Part shown: one piece after another, positions 38,991 through 47,271 of the stretch
Position numbering within the stretch: the stretch's first letter is position 1
Layout: every line of letters begins with the position of its first letter
NCBI GenBank assembly: GCA_021325525.1
Contig: JAJPHB010000116.1
Span: 1-64,000 of the forward strand
Direction of reading: 5' to 3'
DNA: 64,000 bases
Source of the DNA: Alphaproteobacteria bacterium
GTDB taxonomy: Bacteria; Pseudomonadota; Alphaproteobacteria; ATCC43930; CGMCC-115725
Translations under genes and position numbers: made by a program
Notes under the pieces: model-generated
What the model was told of the DNA's origin: nothing
The model's input: the letters and a program-made list of their open reading frames with translations, nothing else
Database searches by the model: none

Positions 38991-40094
38991 TCACGCCTTC
39001 AGAACGCCGCGGCGGATCTGATCCTCCTCGATCGACTCGAAGAGGGCCTGGAAATTGCCCTCGCCGAAGCCTTCATTGCCCTTGCGCTGAATGATCTCGA
39101 AGAAGATCGGGCCGATGACGGTCTGCGTGAAAATCTGCAGGAGGAGCCCGCCGCCTTCGGTGGGCGCGCCGTCGATGAGGATGCGGTTCTTGGCAAGGCG
39201 CGCCAGGTCCTCGCCATGGCCCGGAAGGCGGCGGTCGACCGCCTCGTAATAAGTATCCGGAGCGCTCTGGAAGGGAACGCCCTTGGCGCGCAGTGTCTCG
39301 ACCGTCGCATAGATATCGGCGGCGCCGAGCGCGATGTGCTGGATGCCCTCGCCATGATAGGCGTCGAGATACTCGGCGATCTGCGACTTGTCGTCGGCGC
39401 TCTCATTAATGGGGATGCGGATCTTGCCGCAAGGGCTGGTCATCGCCTTGGAGCGCAGCCCGGTCAGCTTGCCCTCGATATCGAAATAGCGGATCTCGCG
39501 GAAGTTGAAGAGCTTCTCGTAGAACCCCGCCCACTGCGTCATGCGCCCGCGATGGACGTTGTGCGTCAGGTGGTCGACGGTGACGAGCCCGGCGCCGCGC
39601 GGCCGCGGCTCGGCGCCGGCAATGGGCACGAAATCGACGTCGTAGATCGAATGATCGCCGTAGCGATCGACGAGGTAGATGAGGCTGCCGCCGATGCCTT
39701 CGATCGCCGGGATGTTGAGCTCCATCGGTCCGACCTTCGAGAGGACCGGCTTGGCGCCGAGCTCGATGGCGCGCTTATAGGCTTTTGCCGCATCGGCGAC
39801 GCGGAACGCCATGGCGCACACTGACGGACCGTGAATGCGGGCGAAGGCCTGAGCGAAGCTCTCGGGCTCGGCATTGAGGATGAAGTTGATGTCGCCCTGG
39901 CGGTAAAGCGTCACGCGCTTCGAGCGGTGGCGGGCCACGGCGCTGAAGCCCATCGTCTCGAAGAGCCGGGCGAGGGCCTCCGTATCGGGCGCGGCATATT
40001 CGACGAATTCGAACCCGTCGGTCCCCATGGGATTGTCCCACAGGGCCGGCCGCGCGGCCGGCGACCGCGCCGGAACATCGGTCGTCAGGCTCAT
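38991..40094 (-). CDS. hpd: 4-hydroxyphenylpyruvate dioxygenase
   Basis: A 367-residue non-haem iron dioxygenase. The iron ligands His175 (VDHLTHNV), His253 (IQHIAL) and Glu333 (FFEIIQRKG) are present, as are the C-terminal [15 protein letters not shown] helix signature residues. It converts 4-hydroxyphenylpyruvate to homogentisate, the first committed step of tyrosine breakdown. The start ATG 40094 has AAGGAGGAG 3-4 nt upstream; the frame runs further but without family resemblance. A MarR-type regulator is encoded divergently 65 nt away. Confidence 0.95.
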   Translation of the reverse strand: MSLTTDVPARSPAARPALWDNPMGTDGFEFVEYAAPDTEALARLFETMGFSAVARHRSKRVTLYRQGDINFILNAEPESFAQAFARIHGPSVCAMAFRVADAAKAYKRAIELGAKPVLSKVGPMELNIPAIEGIGGSLIYLVDRYGDHSIYDVDFVPIAGAEPRPRGAGLVTVDHLTHNVHRGRMTQWAGFYEKLFNFREIRYFDIEGKLTGLRSKAMTSPCGKIRIPINESADDKSQIAEYLDAYHGEGIQHIALGAADIYATVETLRAKGVPFQSAPDTYYEAVDRRLPGHGEDLARLAKNRILIDGAPTEGGGLLLQIFTQTVIGPIFFEIIQRKGNEGFGEGNFQALFESIEEDQIRRGVLKA

Positions 40095-40136
40095 GCTCTC
40101 CTCCTTGACGGCGGTCGTGAGGCTTGACGGTAAACG

Positions 40137-40146
40137 GCCGATCGGC
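40137..40146. promoter_or_regulatory. palindrome between hpd and the MarR gene
   Basis: GCCGATCGGC is a perfect 10-bp palindrome in the 65-nt divergent space. It is flanked by GTAAAC on one side and AATTTAGTTAC on the other. It could be part of an operator for the adjacent MarR-type protein, which would place it over both start regions. The evidence is position and symmetry only. Confidence 0.25.
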
Positions 40147-40159
40147 AATTTAGTTACAG

Positions 40160-40678
40160 ATGAAACCAATTCCAAGCGCAGAATTGTCGGCCGCCGACGC
40201 GGCGACCGGGCCCACAGCGCAAGCGGCGGGCGCCGTCCTGGCGCTGGAGCGCTTCCTTCCCTATCGCCTCTCGGTCCTGACCAACCGGATCTCGACGGCG
40301 ATCGCGCGCGTCTACGCCGAGCGCTTCGACCTGACCGTACCGGAATGGCGGGTCATGGCGGTGCTGGGCCGCTTCGGCCCGATGTCTGCGAATGCGGTCT
40401 GCGAGCGCACGGCGATGGACAAGGTGCGCGTCAGCCGGGCGGTGGCGCGCCTTGCCGCGGCCCGCCGCCTCGTCCGCCGCGTCGACATCCGCGACCGCCG
40501 GCGCTCGGTCCTGGCGCTTACCCCGACGGGGCGCGCTATCTACGCGGAGATCGGCCCCCTTGCGCTCGCCGTCGAAGCGCGTCTTCTCTCACCGCTCGGC
40601 GCTGCGGACCGCGCCGCGCTCGACCGGGTCCTCGCGCTGCTCGAAGCCAGCGCCGGCACCAGCTTCACCAAAGCCTGA
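40160..40678 (+). CDS. MarR-family transcriptional regulator
   Basis: A 172-residue winged-helix regulator. The recognition region is seen as [33 protein letters not shown], followed by the wing [16 protein letters not shown], the usual MarR order. The first 30 residues are low complexity. It is divergent from hpd with a short shared promoter region, so control of tyrosine or homogentisate breakdown by an aromatic ligand is a fair inference. MarR proteins mostly repress and are released by small phenolic compounds. Its gene is convergent with, and only 4 nt from, the small basic-protein gene. Confidence 0.85.
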   Translation: MKPIPSAELSAADAATGPTAQAAGAVLALERFLPYRLSVLTNRISTAIARVYAERFDLTVPEWRVMAVLGRFGPMSANAVCERTAMDKVRVSRAVARLAAARRLVRRVDIRDRRRSVLALTPTGRAIYAEIGPLALAVEARLLSPLGAADRAALDRVLALLEASAGTSFTKA

Positions 40679-40682
40679 CCGC

Positions 40683-40940
40683 TCAGCCGCCCCCCTTCGG
40701 CGCGGGCTTCGGCTTGCCGGCCTTGGCTGCCTTGCGCCGCGGGCGCGGAGGCTTGGCCGCCGCCGCCAGCTCGGCCTCGCGGGCGAGGCGAAGCTGGCGC
40801 AGCCGTGCCGTTTTTTCCGCGCCCGCCAGCCGCGCCTTCTCCCGTTCCTCCAGAATCTCGGCGTTGCGCTGCTGATCCCGGCTCCACACGATCTGCGCCT
40901 CGCGCCGCGCTTCCGCGCCGCGTTGCTCTGCCTTGCTCAT
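40683..40940 (-). CDS. small charged hypothetical protein
   Basis: An 85-residue protein, highly charged and helical in the first two thirds (Glu, Arg, Ala) and ending in a Pro/Lys tail. GTGAAGGACGC lies upstream of the ATG at 40940, and the frame is intact, so translation is plausible. I do not recognise a family. The Lys/Pro-rich tail could bind nucleic acid. It lies between the MarR gene, convergent, and the cold-shock gene upstream on the same strand. Confidence 0.5.
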   Translation of the reverse strand: MSKAEQRGAEARREAQIVWSRDQQRNAEILEEREKARLAGAEKTARLRQLRLAREAELAAAAKPPRPRRKAAKAGKPKPAPKGGG

Positions 40941-41065
40941 ACCGCGTCCTTCACGAAAGGAATTTCGCCCGATAGCCTTGGCTCCATCCGATTGCGCCGC
41001 TCAATCCCATTCGGGACCGGCCGAAGGCGGCGCGCACGCAAGCCGCCGATCTCGGGTCTCGACGA

Positions 41066-41272
41066 TCAACCGACGGCCGCGAGGTTCGCCGCCGCCTCCT
41101 TGCCGCGATCGCGGGCGATGTCGTAGCTGACCTTCTGGCCCTCGCTGAGGGTGCTCATCCCGGCGCGCTCGACGGCGGAGATATGGACGAAAACATCCTT
41201 GCCGCCAGCCTGTGGCTGGATGAAGCCATAGCCCTTCTGCGGATTGAACCATTTGACGGTGCCGATAGCCAT
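41066..41272 (-). CDS. cspA: cold-shock domain protein
   Basis: A 68-residue single cold-shock domain. RNA-binding motif RNP1 is KGYGFI at residues 13-18 and RNP2 is VFVHIS at 27-32, in the KWFNPQKGYGFI context. It binds single-stranded RNA and DNA and melts RNA secondary structure; many alphaproteobacterial copies are not cold-induced. GTGTCCTTGGAGAGTGGGAG precedes the gene on the other strand's complement, so no canonical ribosome-binding site was settled. It is a lone gene; the symbol is the generic family name. Confidence 0.93.
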   Translation of the reverse strand: MAIGTVKWFNPQKGYGFIQPQAGGKDVFVHISAVERAGMSTLSEGQKVSYDIARDRGKEAAANLAAVG

Positions 41273-41545
41273 GATCGTGTCCTTGGAGAGTGGGAGCAGG
41301 CCGTCCCGCGCGCGGCGCAGGGCGGATCGGCATCGATAAAGGGCGGGAGGCTAAGTCCGGCGCTCGAGACGAGCGAAGGAGAGCTGACCGAACCTAGACG
41401 AGTCGATCACCAAAAGTAGCCCCCGGTGAAGACGTCCGCAAGCCTCGCTTGCACCCATCCGAGAAACATCATGGCGATCAGGGCTTTGGGTCGCCTCGGC
41501 ATCGCGCCGGTTCATAGGCCCCTCGTCCCCCGCGGCCGGTCTTGC
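41273..41545. other. gene-free stretch between cspA and the aroQ promoter
   Basis: About 270 nt with no convincing gene on either strand. Short frames exist but lack family resemblance or ribosome-binding sites. It must contain the cspA promoter and leader. I saw no stable hairpin or repeat. Confidence 0.4.
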
Positions 41546-41573
41546 TTGCCCCCGGCGGGCCGCGTGCTATAAG
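41546..41573 (+). promoter_or_regulatory. possible sigma-70 promoter for aroQ-accB-accC
   Basis: TTGCCC (41546-41551), a 16-nt spacer and TATAAG (41568-41573) match the -35/-10 pattern. It would start transcription near 41580, giving a leader of about 20 nt to the GTG at 41602. Not experimentally supported. Confidence 0.4.
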
Positions 41574-41601
41574 CGTCATCATCCCAAGAGCGAGCGCGCC
41601 C

Positions 41602-42054
41602 GTGGCGGCCAATCCGACGATTCTCATCCTTAACGGGCCCAATCTCAACCTGTTGGGCCTGCGCGAACCCGAGATCTACGGCAGCGAAACCCTGTCGGAG
41701 ATCGAGGATTCCTGCCTCGACTGCGCGGCAAGGCTCGATCTCAGCATCGATTTCCGCCAGTCGAACCATGAGGGCCAGCTCGTCGACTGGATTCAGGAGG
41801 CGCGGCAATCGGCCGACGGCATCATTCTCAACGCCGGGGCTTACACCCACACCTCGGTTGCCATTCTCGATGCGCTCAACGCCGCCGCCGTGCCGGCCAT
41901 CGAGGTGCACCTCTCGAATATTTTTCGGCGTGAGGAATTTCGCCACAATTCCTTCGTAAGCCGCGCCGCGCGGGGGGTCATCTGCGGCTTCGGCGGCCAT
42001 GGCTACGAATTGGCGCTGACCGCGATGGCACGGCTCCTGCGCGGCGGAAATTAG
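41602..42054 (+). CDS. aroQ: type II 3-dehydroquinate dehydratase
   Basis: A 150-residue enzyme. The N-terminal [19 protein letters not shown] contains the catalytic Tyr26 and the lid region. [15 protein letters not shown] and [15 protein letters not shown] complete the type II fold. It dehydrates 3-dehydroquinate to 3-dehydroshikimate in aromatic amino-acid synthesis. The GTG at 41602 gives the standard length; an ATG at 41542 would add 20 residues over the likely promoter. It begins the aroQ-accB-accC-aat series, a well-known alphaproteobacterial order. Confidence 0.95.
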   Translation: MAANPTILILNGPNLNLLGLREPEIYGSETLSEIEDSCLDCAARLDLSIDFRQSNHEGQLVDWIQEARQSADGIILNAGAYTHTSVAILDALNAAAVPAIEVHLSNIFRREEFRHNSFVSRAARGVICGFGGHGYELALTAMARLLRGGN

Positions 42055-42085
42055 GTCTGGCGACGGATCGGAGCCTTAATCGGGA

Positions 42086-42547
42086 ATGTCAAAAAACGGC
42101 GATTTGAGGATCGACAGCGATCTCGTCCGCACGCTAGCGGCATTGCTGGCCGAGACGAATCTATCGGAAATCGAATACGCGGTCGGCGACCGCCGCATCC
42201 GCGTCGCGAGAGGCGGCAGCAACGCCACCGTCCTCGTGCCGGCAGCGGCGGCCGCGGCACCGACAACGCCCGCTCCGGCCGCTTCTGCCGGCATGCCGAG
42301 CGCGGCCGAGCATCCGGGCGCCGTCAAGGCGCCGATGGTCGGCACCGCCTACCTCGCGCCGCAGCCCGAGGCGGCGCCCTTCGTCAAGCTCGGCGACAGC
42401 GTTGGCGAAGGCCAGGTCCTCCTCATCATCGAGGCGATGAAGGTGATGAACCAGATCCGCGCGCCTCGCGCCGGACGCCTCGCGCAGGTTCTCGTCGCCG
42501 ACGGCGCGCCCGTCGAATTCGGCCAGCCGCTCATGATTCTCGAATAG
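42086..42547 (+). CDS. accB: biotin carboxyl carrier protein of acetyl-CoA carboxylase
   Basis: A 153-residue BCCP. The biotinyl domain holds EAMKVMN with the biotin-accepting Lys119. Ahead of it lies an Ala/Pro-rich linker (about 50-75) and an N-terminal region starting [19 protein letters not shown]. It carries CO2 between biotin carboxylase and carboxyltransferase for malonyl-CoA synthesis. It is 31 nt after aroQ and 28 nt before accC, so they are one transcript. Confidence 0.96.
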   Translation: MSKNGDLRIDSDLVRTLAALLAETNLSEIEYAVGDRRIRVARGGSNATVLVPAAAAAAPTTPAPAASAGMPSAAEHPGAVKAPMVGTAYLAPQPEAAPFVKLGDSVGEGQVLLIIEAMKVMNQIRAPRAGRLAQVLVADGAPVEFGQPLMILE

Positions 42548-42575
42548 CCGCTGCGAGCCGAGGGACCCGGCGCCG

Positions 42576-43925
42576 ATGTTCGAGAAAATCCTGATCGCCA
42601 ATCGCGGCGAGATCGCGCTCCGCATTCACCGCGCCTGCCGCGATATGGGCATCAAGACGGTCGCGGTGCATTCGACGGCCGATGCCAATGCCATGCATGT
42701 GCGCCTTGCCGATGAGAGCGTCTGCATCGGACCGCCGCCGGCGCGGCTCTCTTATCTCAACATACCGGCCATTCTCTCGGCGGCGACGATCACAGGCGCG
42801 GAGGCGATCCATCCTGGCCTCGGCTTTCTCTCGGAGAACGCCAATTTCGCCGCCATGGTCGAGGAGCACGGCTTCACCTTCATCGGCCCGACGGCGGAGC
42901 ATATCCGCCTCATGGGCGACAAGGTCGAGGCAAAGCGGGCGGCGACAAAGCTCGGCATTCCGACGGTGCCGGGCTCGGCCGGCGCCGTCGCCGACCTCGA
43001 TGCGGCAGCGAGCGAAGCCCGCCGCATCGGCTACCCCATTCTCGTCAAGGCGGCGGGCGGCGGCGGCGGGCGCGGCATGAAGGTGGCGCGCGACGAGCGC
43101 GAGCTGCGCCAGCTTCTGCCGATCGCGCAGAGCGAGGCCAGGGCGTATTTCGGCAACGATGCCGTCTATCTCGAACGCTATCTCGACCGGCCGCGCCATA
43201 TCGAAATCCAGATCCTCGCCGACGGGAACGGGCGCTGCATCCATCTCGGCGAGCGCGACTGCTCGCTGCAGCGCTCGCACCAGAAGATCCTCGAAGAGGC
43301 GCCCTCGCCCGCCCTCAATGCCGAGCAGCGCCAGCGCCTCGGCCGTATCGCGAGCGGAGCCATGGAAAAGCTCGGCTATCGCGGCGCCGGCACGCTCGAA
43401 TTCCTGTACGAGAACGGCGAGTTCTTCTTCATCGAGATGAATACGCGCCTCCAGGTGGAGCATCCGATCTCCGAGGCGATCAGCGGCGTCGACATCGTGC
43501 GCGAGCAGATTCGCGTCGCCGCCGGCGCGCCGCTCTCCTTGCGCCAGGAGGAGGTAAAGCTCTGCGGTCACGCCATCGAGTGCCGCATCAATGCCGAGCA
43601 CCCGGAGAGCTTCACCCCCTCGCCCGGCACGATCACCGGCTACCACGCGCCGGGCGGACTGGGCGTGCGCATCGACAGCGCGCTCTACCAGGGCTATACG
43701 GTGCCGCCGCACTATGACAGCCTTGTCTCCAAGCTGATCGTCCACGGCTCCTCGCGCAACGAGGCGCTGATGCGGCTCCGCCGCGCCCTCGAGGAATACG
43801 TGATCGCCGGCATCGAAACGACGATCCCGCTGCACCAGCGCCTCCTCGAGGCTCCCGACTTCATCGACGGGACCTACGACATCCATTGGCTCGAGAAATT
43901 CGTCGGCCGCGAGGGGCGAGGCTGA
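42576..43925 (+). CDS. accC: biotin carboxylase of acetyl-CoA carboxylase
   Basis: A 449-residue ATP-grasp enzyme. It begins [17 protein letters not shown]. The glycine-rich loop [11 protein letters not shown] binds [15 protein letters not shown] binds bicarbonate and biotin, and the Mg ligands lie near [14 protein letters not shown]. It carboxylates biotin on AccB. Length and order match the single-domain bacterial subunit, not a propionyl-CoA carboxylase alpha chain. Confidence 0.97.
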   Translation: MFEKILIANRGEIALRIHRACRDMGIKTVAVHSTADANAMHVRLADESVCIGPPPARLSYLNIPAILSAATITGAEAIHPGLGFLSENANFAAMVEEHGFTFIGPTAEHIRLMGDKVEAKRAATKLGIPTVPGSAGAVADLDAAASEARRIGYPILVKAAGGGGGRGMKVARDERELRQLLPIAQSEARAYFGNDAVYLERYLDRPRHIEIQILADGNGRCIHLGERDCSLQRSHQKILEEAPSPALNAEQRQRLGRIASGAMEKLGYRGAGTLEFLYENGEFFFIEMNTRLQVEHPISEAISGVDIVREQIRVAAGAPLSLRQEEVKLCGHAIECRINAEHPESFTPSPGTITGYHAPGGLGVRIDSALYQGYTVPPHYDSLVSKLIVHGSSRNEALMRLRRALEEYVIAGIETTIPLHQRLLEAPDFIDGTYDIHWLEKFVGREGRG

Positions 43926-43944
43926 CCCGGCACCGCGCTCCTCG

Positions 43945-44577
43945 ATGGCCGCTCTGACGCCGGAGCTCCTCTTGCAGGCCTATGCGGCCGGCATCTTTCC
44001 GATGGCCGAATCGGCCGACGATCCCGAGCTCTATTGGGTCGATCCGGTGCGGCGCGGCATCCTGCCGCTCGACGCCTTCCATGTGCCGCGAAGCCTCCGC
44101 CGCACCTTGCGCCGCGACATCTTCGAGATTCGCTGCGACACCGCCTTCACCGCCGTCATGCGCGGCTGCGCCGAACCCGCTGCCGACCGCCGGCAGACCT
44201 GGATCAACGACGAGATCATCGCGCTCTACAGCGAGCTCCACCGCCGCGGCGCGGCGCACAGCGTCGAGGCCTGGTACGAGGGCGCGCTGGTCGGCGGCCT
44301 CTACGGCGTCGAGCTCGGCGCCGCTTTCTTCGGCGAGAGCATGTTCAGCCGCGTCACCGATGCGAGCAAGGTCGCGCTCGTCCATCTCGTCGCCCGCCTG
44401 CGCCGCGGCGGCTTCACGCTGCTCGACACCCAGTTTGTGACGGCGCATCTGCAGCGCTTCGGCGCGATCGAGATTTCCCGGCGCGAATACCATGCCCGCC
44501 TTGCCGCGGCGCTGCGCCGGCGCGCCCAGTTCCCGGTCAAGCTGCCGGCGGCGGATGTTCTCGCGGCGCTCGCTTGA
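43945..44577 (+). CDS. aat: leucyl/phenylalanyl-tRNA-protein transferase
   Basis: A 210-residue L/F-transferase. The signatures [62 protein letters not shown] and LLDTQFVT are clear. It adds Leu or Phe to N-terminal Arg or Lys, marking proteins for ClpS/ClpAP (N-degron pathway). It follows accC by 19 nt. It is convergent with the DUF2155 gene; the 59-nt gap has no terminator that I can see. Confidence 0.95.
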   Translation: MAALTPELLLQAYAAGIFPMAESADDPELYWVDPVRRGILPLDAFHVPRSLRRTLRRDIFEIRCDTAFTAVMRGCAEPAADRRQTWINDEIIALYSELHRRGAAHSVEAWYEGALVGGLYGVELGAAFFGESMFSRVTDASKVALVHLVARLRRGGFTLLDTQFVTAHLQRFGAIEISRREYHARLAAALRRRAQFPVKLPAADVLAALA

Positions 44578-44636
44578 GCTGCCCCACTCTTACTATTGCG
44601 CGCCGCCGGCGAGGCAATCGATGCGTTTGGCCGGAT

Positions 44637-45053
44637 CTACCCCTTGGGCGGAGCGCCCTCCGGGGAAGCGGCGTTGGTGTCGCGGCAGTCGAGGACGGTG
44701 AGGTCGTAGACGGGATCTTCGAGGGCCGAAAGCGCCGGGCTCGACTTGAACATCCAGCCGCTGAAGATGCGGGTGACGGTGACGGCGGAGGCGCCCGGCT
44801 TCACCTCGTCGACTTCGAGGAAGACCGAGGTCTCGGGCGGCTCTTCGGGCGGCCGCTTGACGCAGGCGCGGGCCGTGATGAGGAGGGCGCCGAAGCGGAC
44901 GCTCTTGCCGACTGGCGCATCGATCGTCGAGATGCGCGCCGTCGTCTTGTCGAGTCCCTGCAAAACCGCAACCGTCTCGCCGCGCGCCGGCAGCGCGGCC
45001 GCGCCGAGCGCCAGAAAGGCGAGCCAGGGAAGGGCCGGTCGCAGCCGCGCCAC
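44637..45053 (-). CDS. DUF2155 domain-containing periplasmic protein
   Basis: A 138-residue protein with a signal peptide (about 1-25, LPWLAFLALGAAALPARG). The DUF2155 domain runs from LDKTTARISTIDAPVGKSVRFGALLITARAC to GWMFKSSPALSALEDPVYDLTVLDC. The family is confined largely to alphaproteobacteria and has unknown function; it habitually lies beside aat and NDUFA12. The start is GTG 45053, directly after the stop of the preceding 75-residue gene (45055). The cysteines in ARAC and LDC could form a disulphide. Confidence 0.85.
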   Translation of the reverse strand: MARLRPALPWLAFLALGAAALPARGETVAVLQGLDKTTARISTIDAPVGKSVRFGALLITARACVKRPPEEPPETSVFLEVDEVKPGASAVTVTRIFSGWMFKSSPALSALEDPVYDLTVLDCRDTNAASPEGAPPKG

Positions 45054-45054
45054 C

Positions 45055-45282
45055 TCAGCCCTTCTTATAGGGGTTGACGAGCCCGTCGAGCAGGGCCCGG
45101 ACGACGTCGCGGAACTGCGCCTCGTCGGCACCCATGAGCACGGCGTCTTCGAGCGCCTCCTGCGCCAGCTCGCGGATCTCTTGCAGGTTCTGGGTCAGCA
45201 CCTTGATCTTCTCGCGGCAGGAGAGCGGCTCGCCGGCCGGCGAGCGCCAGATGGTTCGGGCGAGGATATCGTCGTCGCTCAT
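45055..45282 (-). CDS. small conserved-looking hypothetical protein
   Basis: A 75-residue, acidic, helical protein (IKVLTQNLQEIRELAQEALEDAVLMG, then RDVVRALLDGLVNPYKKG). I do not recognise the family. It is translationally coupled on both sides: its ATG (45282) overlaps the stop of the methyltransferase gene by 4 nt and its stop abuts the DUF2155 start. Tight packing supports it being a real gene. Confidence 0.6.
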   Translation of the reverse strand: MSDDDILARTIWRSPAGEPLSCREKIKVLTQNLQEIRELAQEALEDAVLMGADEAQFRDVVRALLDGLVNPYKKG

Positions 45283-46094
45283 GCGCCCTCCGCCGGTTTT
45301 TGCGCGGCAAAGCGCAGGCGCACGTAATCGACCGTCCACAGCCCATCGGCATTGCAGAGCGCCGGCCGCAGCGCCGCCTCGACCTCGTCGATGAAGGCCG
45401 CGCGCTCCGCCGCCGAAATGCGGGCGAGGAAACTCTCGGCGAAGGTTTCGAGCCAATCGCCGAGGCGGCCCGGCAGCGGGGTCGGCCGCGGGATGAGGAC
45501 CATCTCCCGGACAAGGAAGCCGCGCCGTTCAAGGCGCGCCCGATACTCCTCGGGCGAGGGGAAATACCAGGGATTGGCGGCGGCGCCGTCGATCCCGCGC
45601 CGCGCCAGGGCGGCGCCGAGGGCATCGACGACGCGACCGACATTGCCAACCCCGCCGCATTCGGCAACGAAGCGTCCGCCGGGCTTCAGAGCACGCCAGA
45701 CGCCGTCGATCACCGCATCCGGATCGCGCATCCAATGCAGCGCCGCGTTGCTGAAGACCGCGTCGAACTCGCCGGCGAAGAGCAGCCGGTTGCCGTCGAT
45801 GCGGCGCGCATCGAGGCCGCGCGCCCGTGCCGCCGCGACCTGCTCGGCGCTGGCATCGACGCCGACGACTTGCGCCCGCGCGGCGAGAGTCGCGGTGAGC
45901 GCGCCGTCGCCGCAGCCGAGATCGAGGATGCGCTCGCCTGGCTGCGGGTCGAGGAGATCGAGAAGCGGCGCGCCGAGCGCCGCGACGAAGCCGGCGTTGC
46001 GCCGATAGCGCGCCGGATCCCAGTGCTGCTCGATGACGGCGCTCTTGGCGCGCTCGCCGGAGCCGCTATTTGGGGGCAGCAGGTTGGCCGCCAT
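45279..46094 (-). CDS. class I SAM-dependent methyltransferase
   Basis: A 271-residue methyltransferase. Motif I DLGCGDG is at residues 58-64, preceded by QHWDPARYRRNAGFVAALG and followed by VVGVDASAEQVAAARARG, FSNAALHWM and ALKPGGRFVAECGG, all close to the trans-aconitate methyltransferase/UbiE-like group. The acceptor is unknown. Its start overlaps mlaD by 29 nt and its stop overlaps the next gene by 4 nt, so it sits inside the NDUFA12-mlaD-DUF2155 cluster. No residue points to a specific substrate. Confidence 0.85.
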   Translation of the reverse strand: MAANLLPPNSGSGERAKSAVIEQHWDPARYRRNAGFVAALGAPLLDLLDPQPGERILDLGCGDGALTATLAARAQVVGVDASAEQVAAARARGLDARRIDGNRLLFAGEFDAVFSNAALHWMRDPDAVIDGVWRALKPGGRFVAECGGVGNVGRVVDALGAALARRGIDGAAANPWYFPSPEEYRARLERRGFLVREMVLIPRPTPLPGRLGDWLETFAESFLARISAAERAAFIDEVEAALRPALCNADGLWTVDYVRLRFAAQKPAEGA

Positions 46095-46653
46095 TCTGGC
46101 CGCTCCCTTGCGCCCCGCCGGTCGCGCCCGGCCCCGGCGCGCCGGGAGCCGGGGCGAGGCTCGGCGGCGCCGCGCCGCCGCCGGGTGCCCCCTGCCCGCC
46201 GCTCGTCGGACTACCCGTCGCGTTGAAGATGTATTTGCTGATCATGTCCTCGATGCTGACCGGGGCGTTGGTATAGCTGATCTGCCCACCCGGCTTGATC
46301 ATCTCGTCGGCGGAACCCGGCAGCAGGGCCAAATACTTGTCGCCGAGAAGCCCGCTGGAGACGATGGAGGCCACCGTATCCGTCGGCAGCTTCACCGTCG
46401 GATCGATGCTCAAGGTGAGGACCGCCTCATAGGTCTTGGGATCGAGCGATGTGGAGACGATGCTGCCGACCTTGATGCCGCTGATGCGTACGTCGCCGCC
46501 TTCGCGCACGCCGTCGATCTTGGAGAATTTCGCCGTGACCTCGTAGCCGCTCACCGCATGCACCTGCGCGGTGCTGTAGGCGAAGATGAGAAAGAGCGCG
46601 GCGATGACGAGCACGACCGCGCCCATCACGGTCTCGATGACGTTACGGCTCAT
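46066..46653 (-). CDS. mlaD: MlaD-like outer-membrane lipid asymmetry protein (MCE domain)
   Basis: A 195-residue protein. A single N-terminal transmembrane helix (about 7-27) is followed by the MCE domain (about 38-115, YEVTAKFSKIDGVREGGDVR, LLGDKYLAL). A low-complexity Gly/Pro/Ala tail ends it. In the Mla pathway it forms a hexamer in the inner membrane that passes phospholipids between membranes. The rest of the pathway (mlaEFBC) is not here, as is common in alphaproteobacteria, where this gene lies next to NDUFA12. It begins 36 nt after the NDUFA12 stop. Confidence 0.88.
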   Translation of the reverse strand: MSRNVIETVMGAVVLVIAALFLIFAYSTAQVHAVSGYEVTAKFSKIDGVREGGDVRISGIKVGSIVSTSLDPKTYEAVLTLSIDPTVKLPTDTVASIVSSGLLGDKYLALLPGSADEMIKPGGQISYTNAPVSIEDMISKYIFNATGSPTSGGQGAPGGGAAPPSLAPAPGAPGPGATGGAQGSGQNGGQPAAPK

Positions 46654-46689
46654 TCGCGACGGTCCCCTCTCGGCCCGATTCCCTTTGCC

Positions 46690-47067
46690 CTACTCCGGGC
46701 GCCACGGCTCGTAATCCCCGGTCGATTTGGCGCGGTGTCCGCCCCGCAGAACCGAGCCCGGTGGCCGGTATGCGAGGGGCGTGCCGCTCAGATTCGGCAC
46801 ATGCTCCTTCTGCCAGGGATAATGCGGCCCCTCGCCCGGCCGCGGCGGCGCGTCGATCGTGTGGTGCAGCCAGGCGTGCCATTGCGGCGGCACGCGCGAG
46901 GCCTCGACCTCGCCGTTATAGAGCACCCAGCGCCGCTCGCGGCTCGCCATGCCGCCGCCCCGGACGAGAGCGCGCCTCGCCTTCTCGCGGTAATAGCGAT
47001 TGCCGAACTGGTCGGTGCCGACCAGCTCGCCCTTCCACCAGGTGAAGAGCCGAGTCCCGATGCTCAT
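46690..47067 (-). CDS. NDUFA12-family protein (complex I-associated)
   Basis: A 125-residue protein homologous to the mitochondrial complex I accessory subunit NDUFA12 (B17.2). WWKGELVGTDQFGNRYYREK, RRWVLYNGEVEASRVPPQWHAWLH and PYPW-like HYPWQKEHVPNLSGT are the family's signature segments. In alphaproteobacteria it is found with respiratory complex I and helps stability or assembly. The start is ATG 47067. It is the first gene of the five-gene minus-strand cluster ending in DUF2155 and is divergent from the creatinase-like gene. Its presence is strong evidence for an alphaproteobacterial host. Confidence 0.93.
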   Translation of the reverse strand: MSIGTRLFTWWKGELVGTDQFGNRYYREKARRALVRGGGMASRERRWVLYNGEVEASRVPPQWHAWLHHTIDAPPRPGEGPHYPWQKEHVPNLSGTPLAYRPPGSVLRGGHRAKSTGDYEPWRPE

Positions 47068-47271
47068 TGCAATCCGATCGACCTCGAGCTGAGCCGCCGG
47101 CAGGCGCCGACGAGCATGGCGTTTGCGGCGCGGACTATAGGCAAGGGGTCGTTGGTCCGTCCAGACCCAGAGCAGGATACGAGCAGGGTATGGCGGCGCC
47201 GCGGACGCCCTTGTCGGAGCCGGGCCACGGGATGGTAGAGTCCGCGGAAGCCGCGGCGGAGGAGACCCGAC

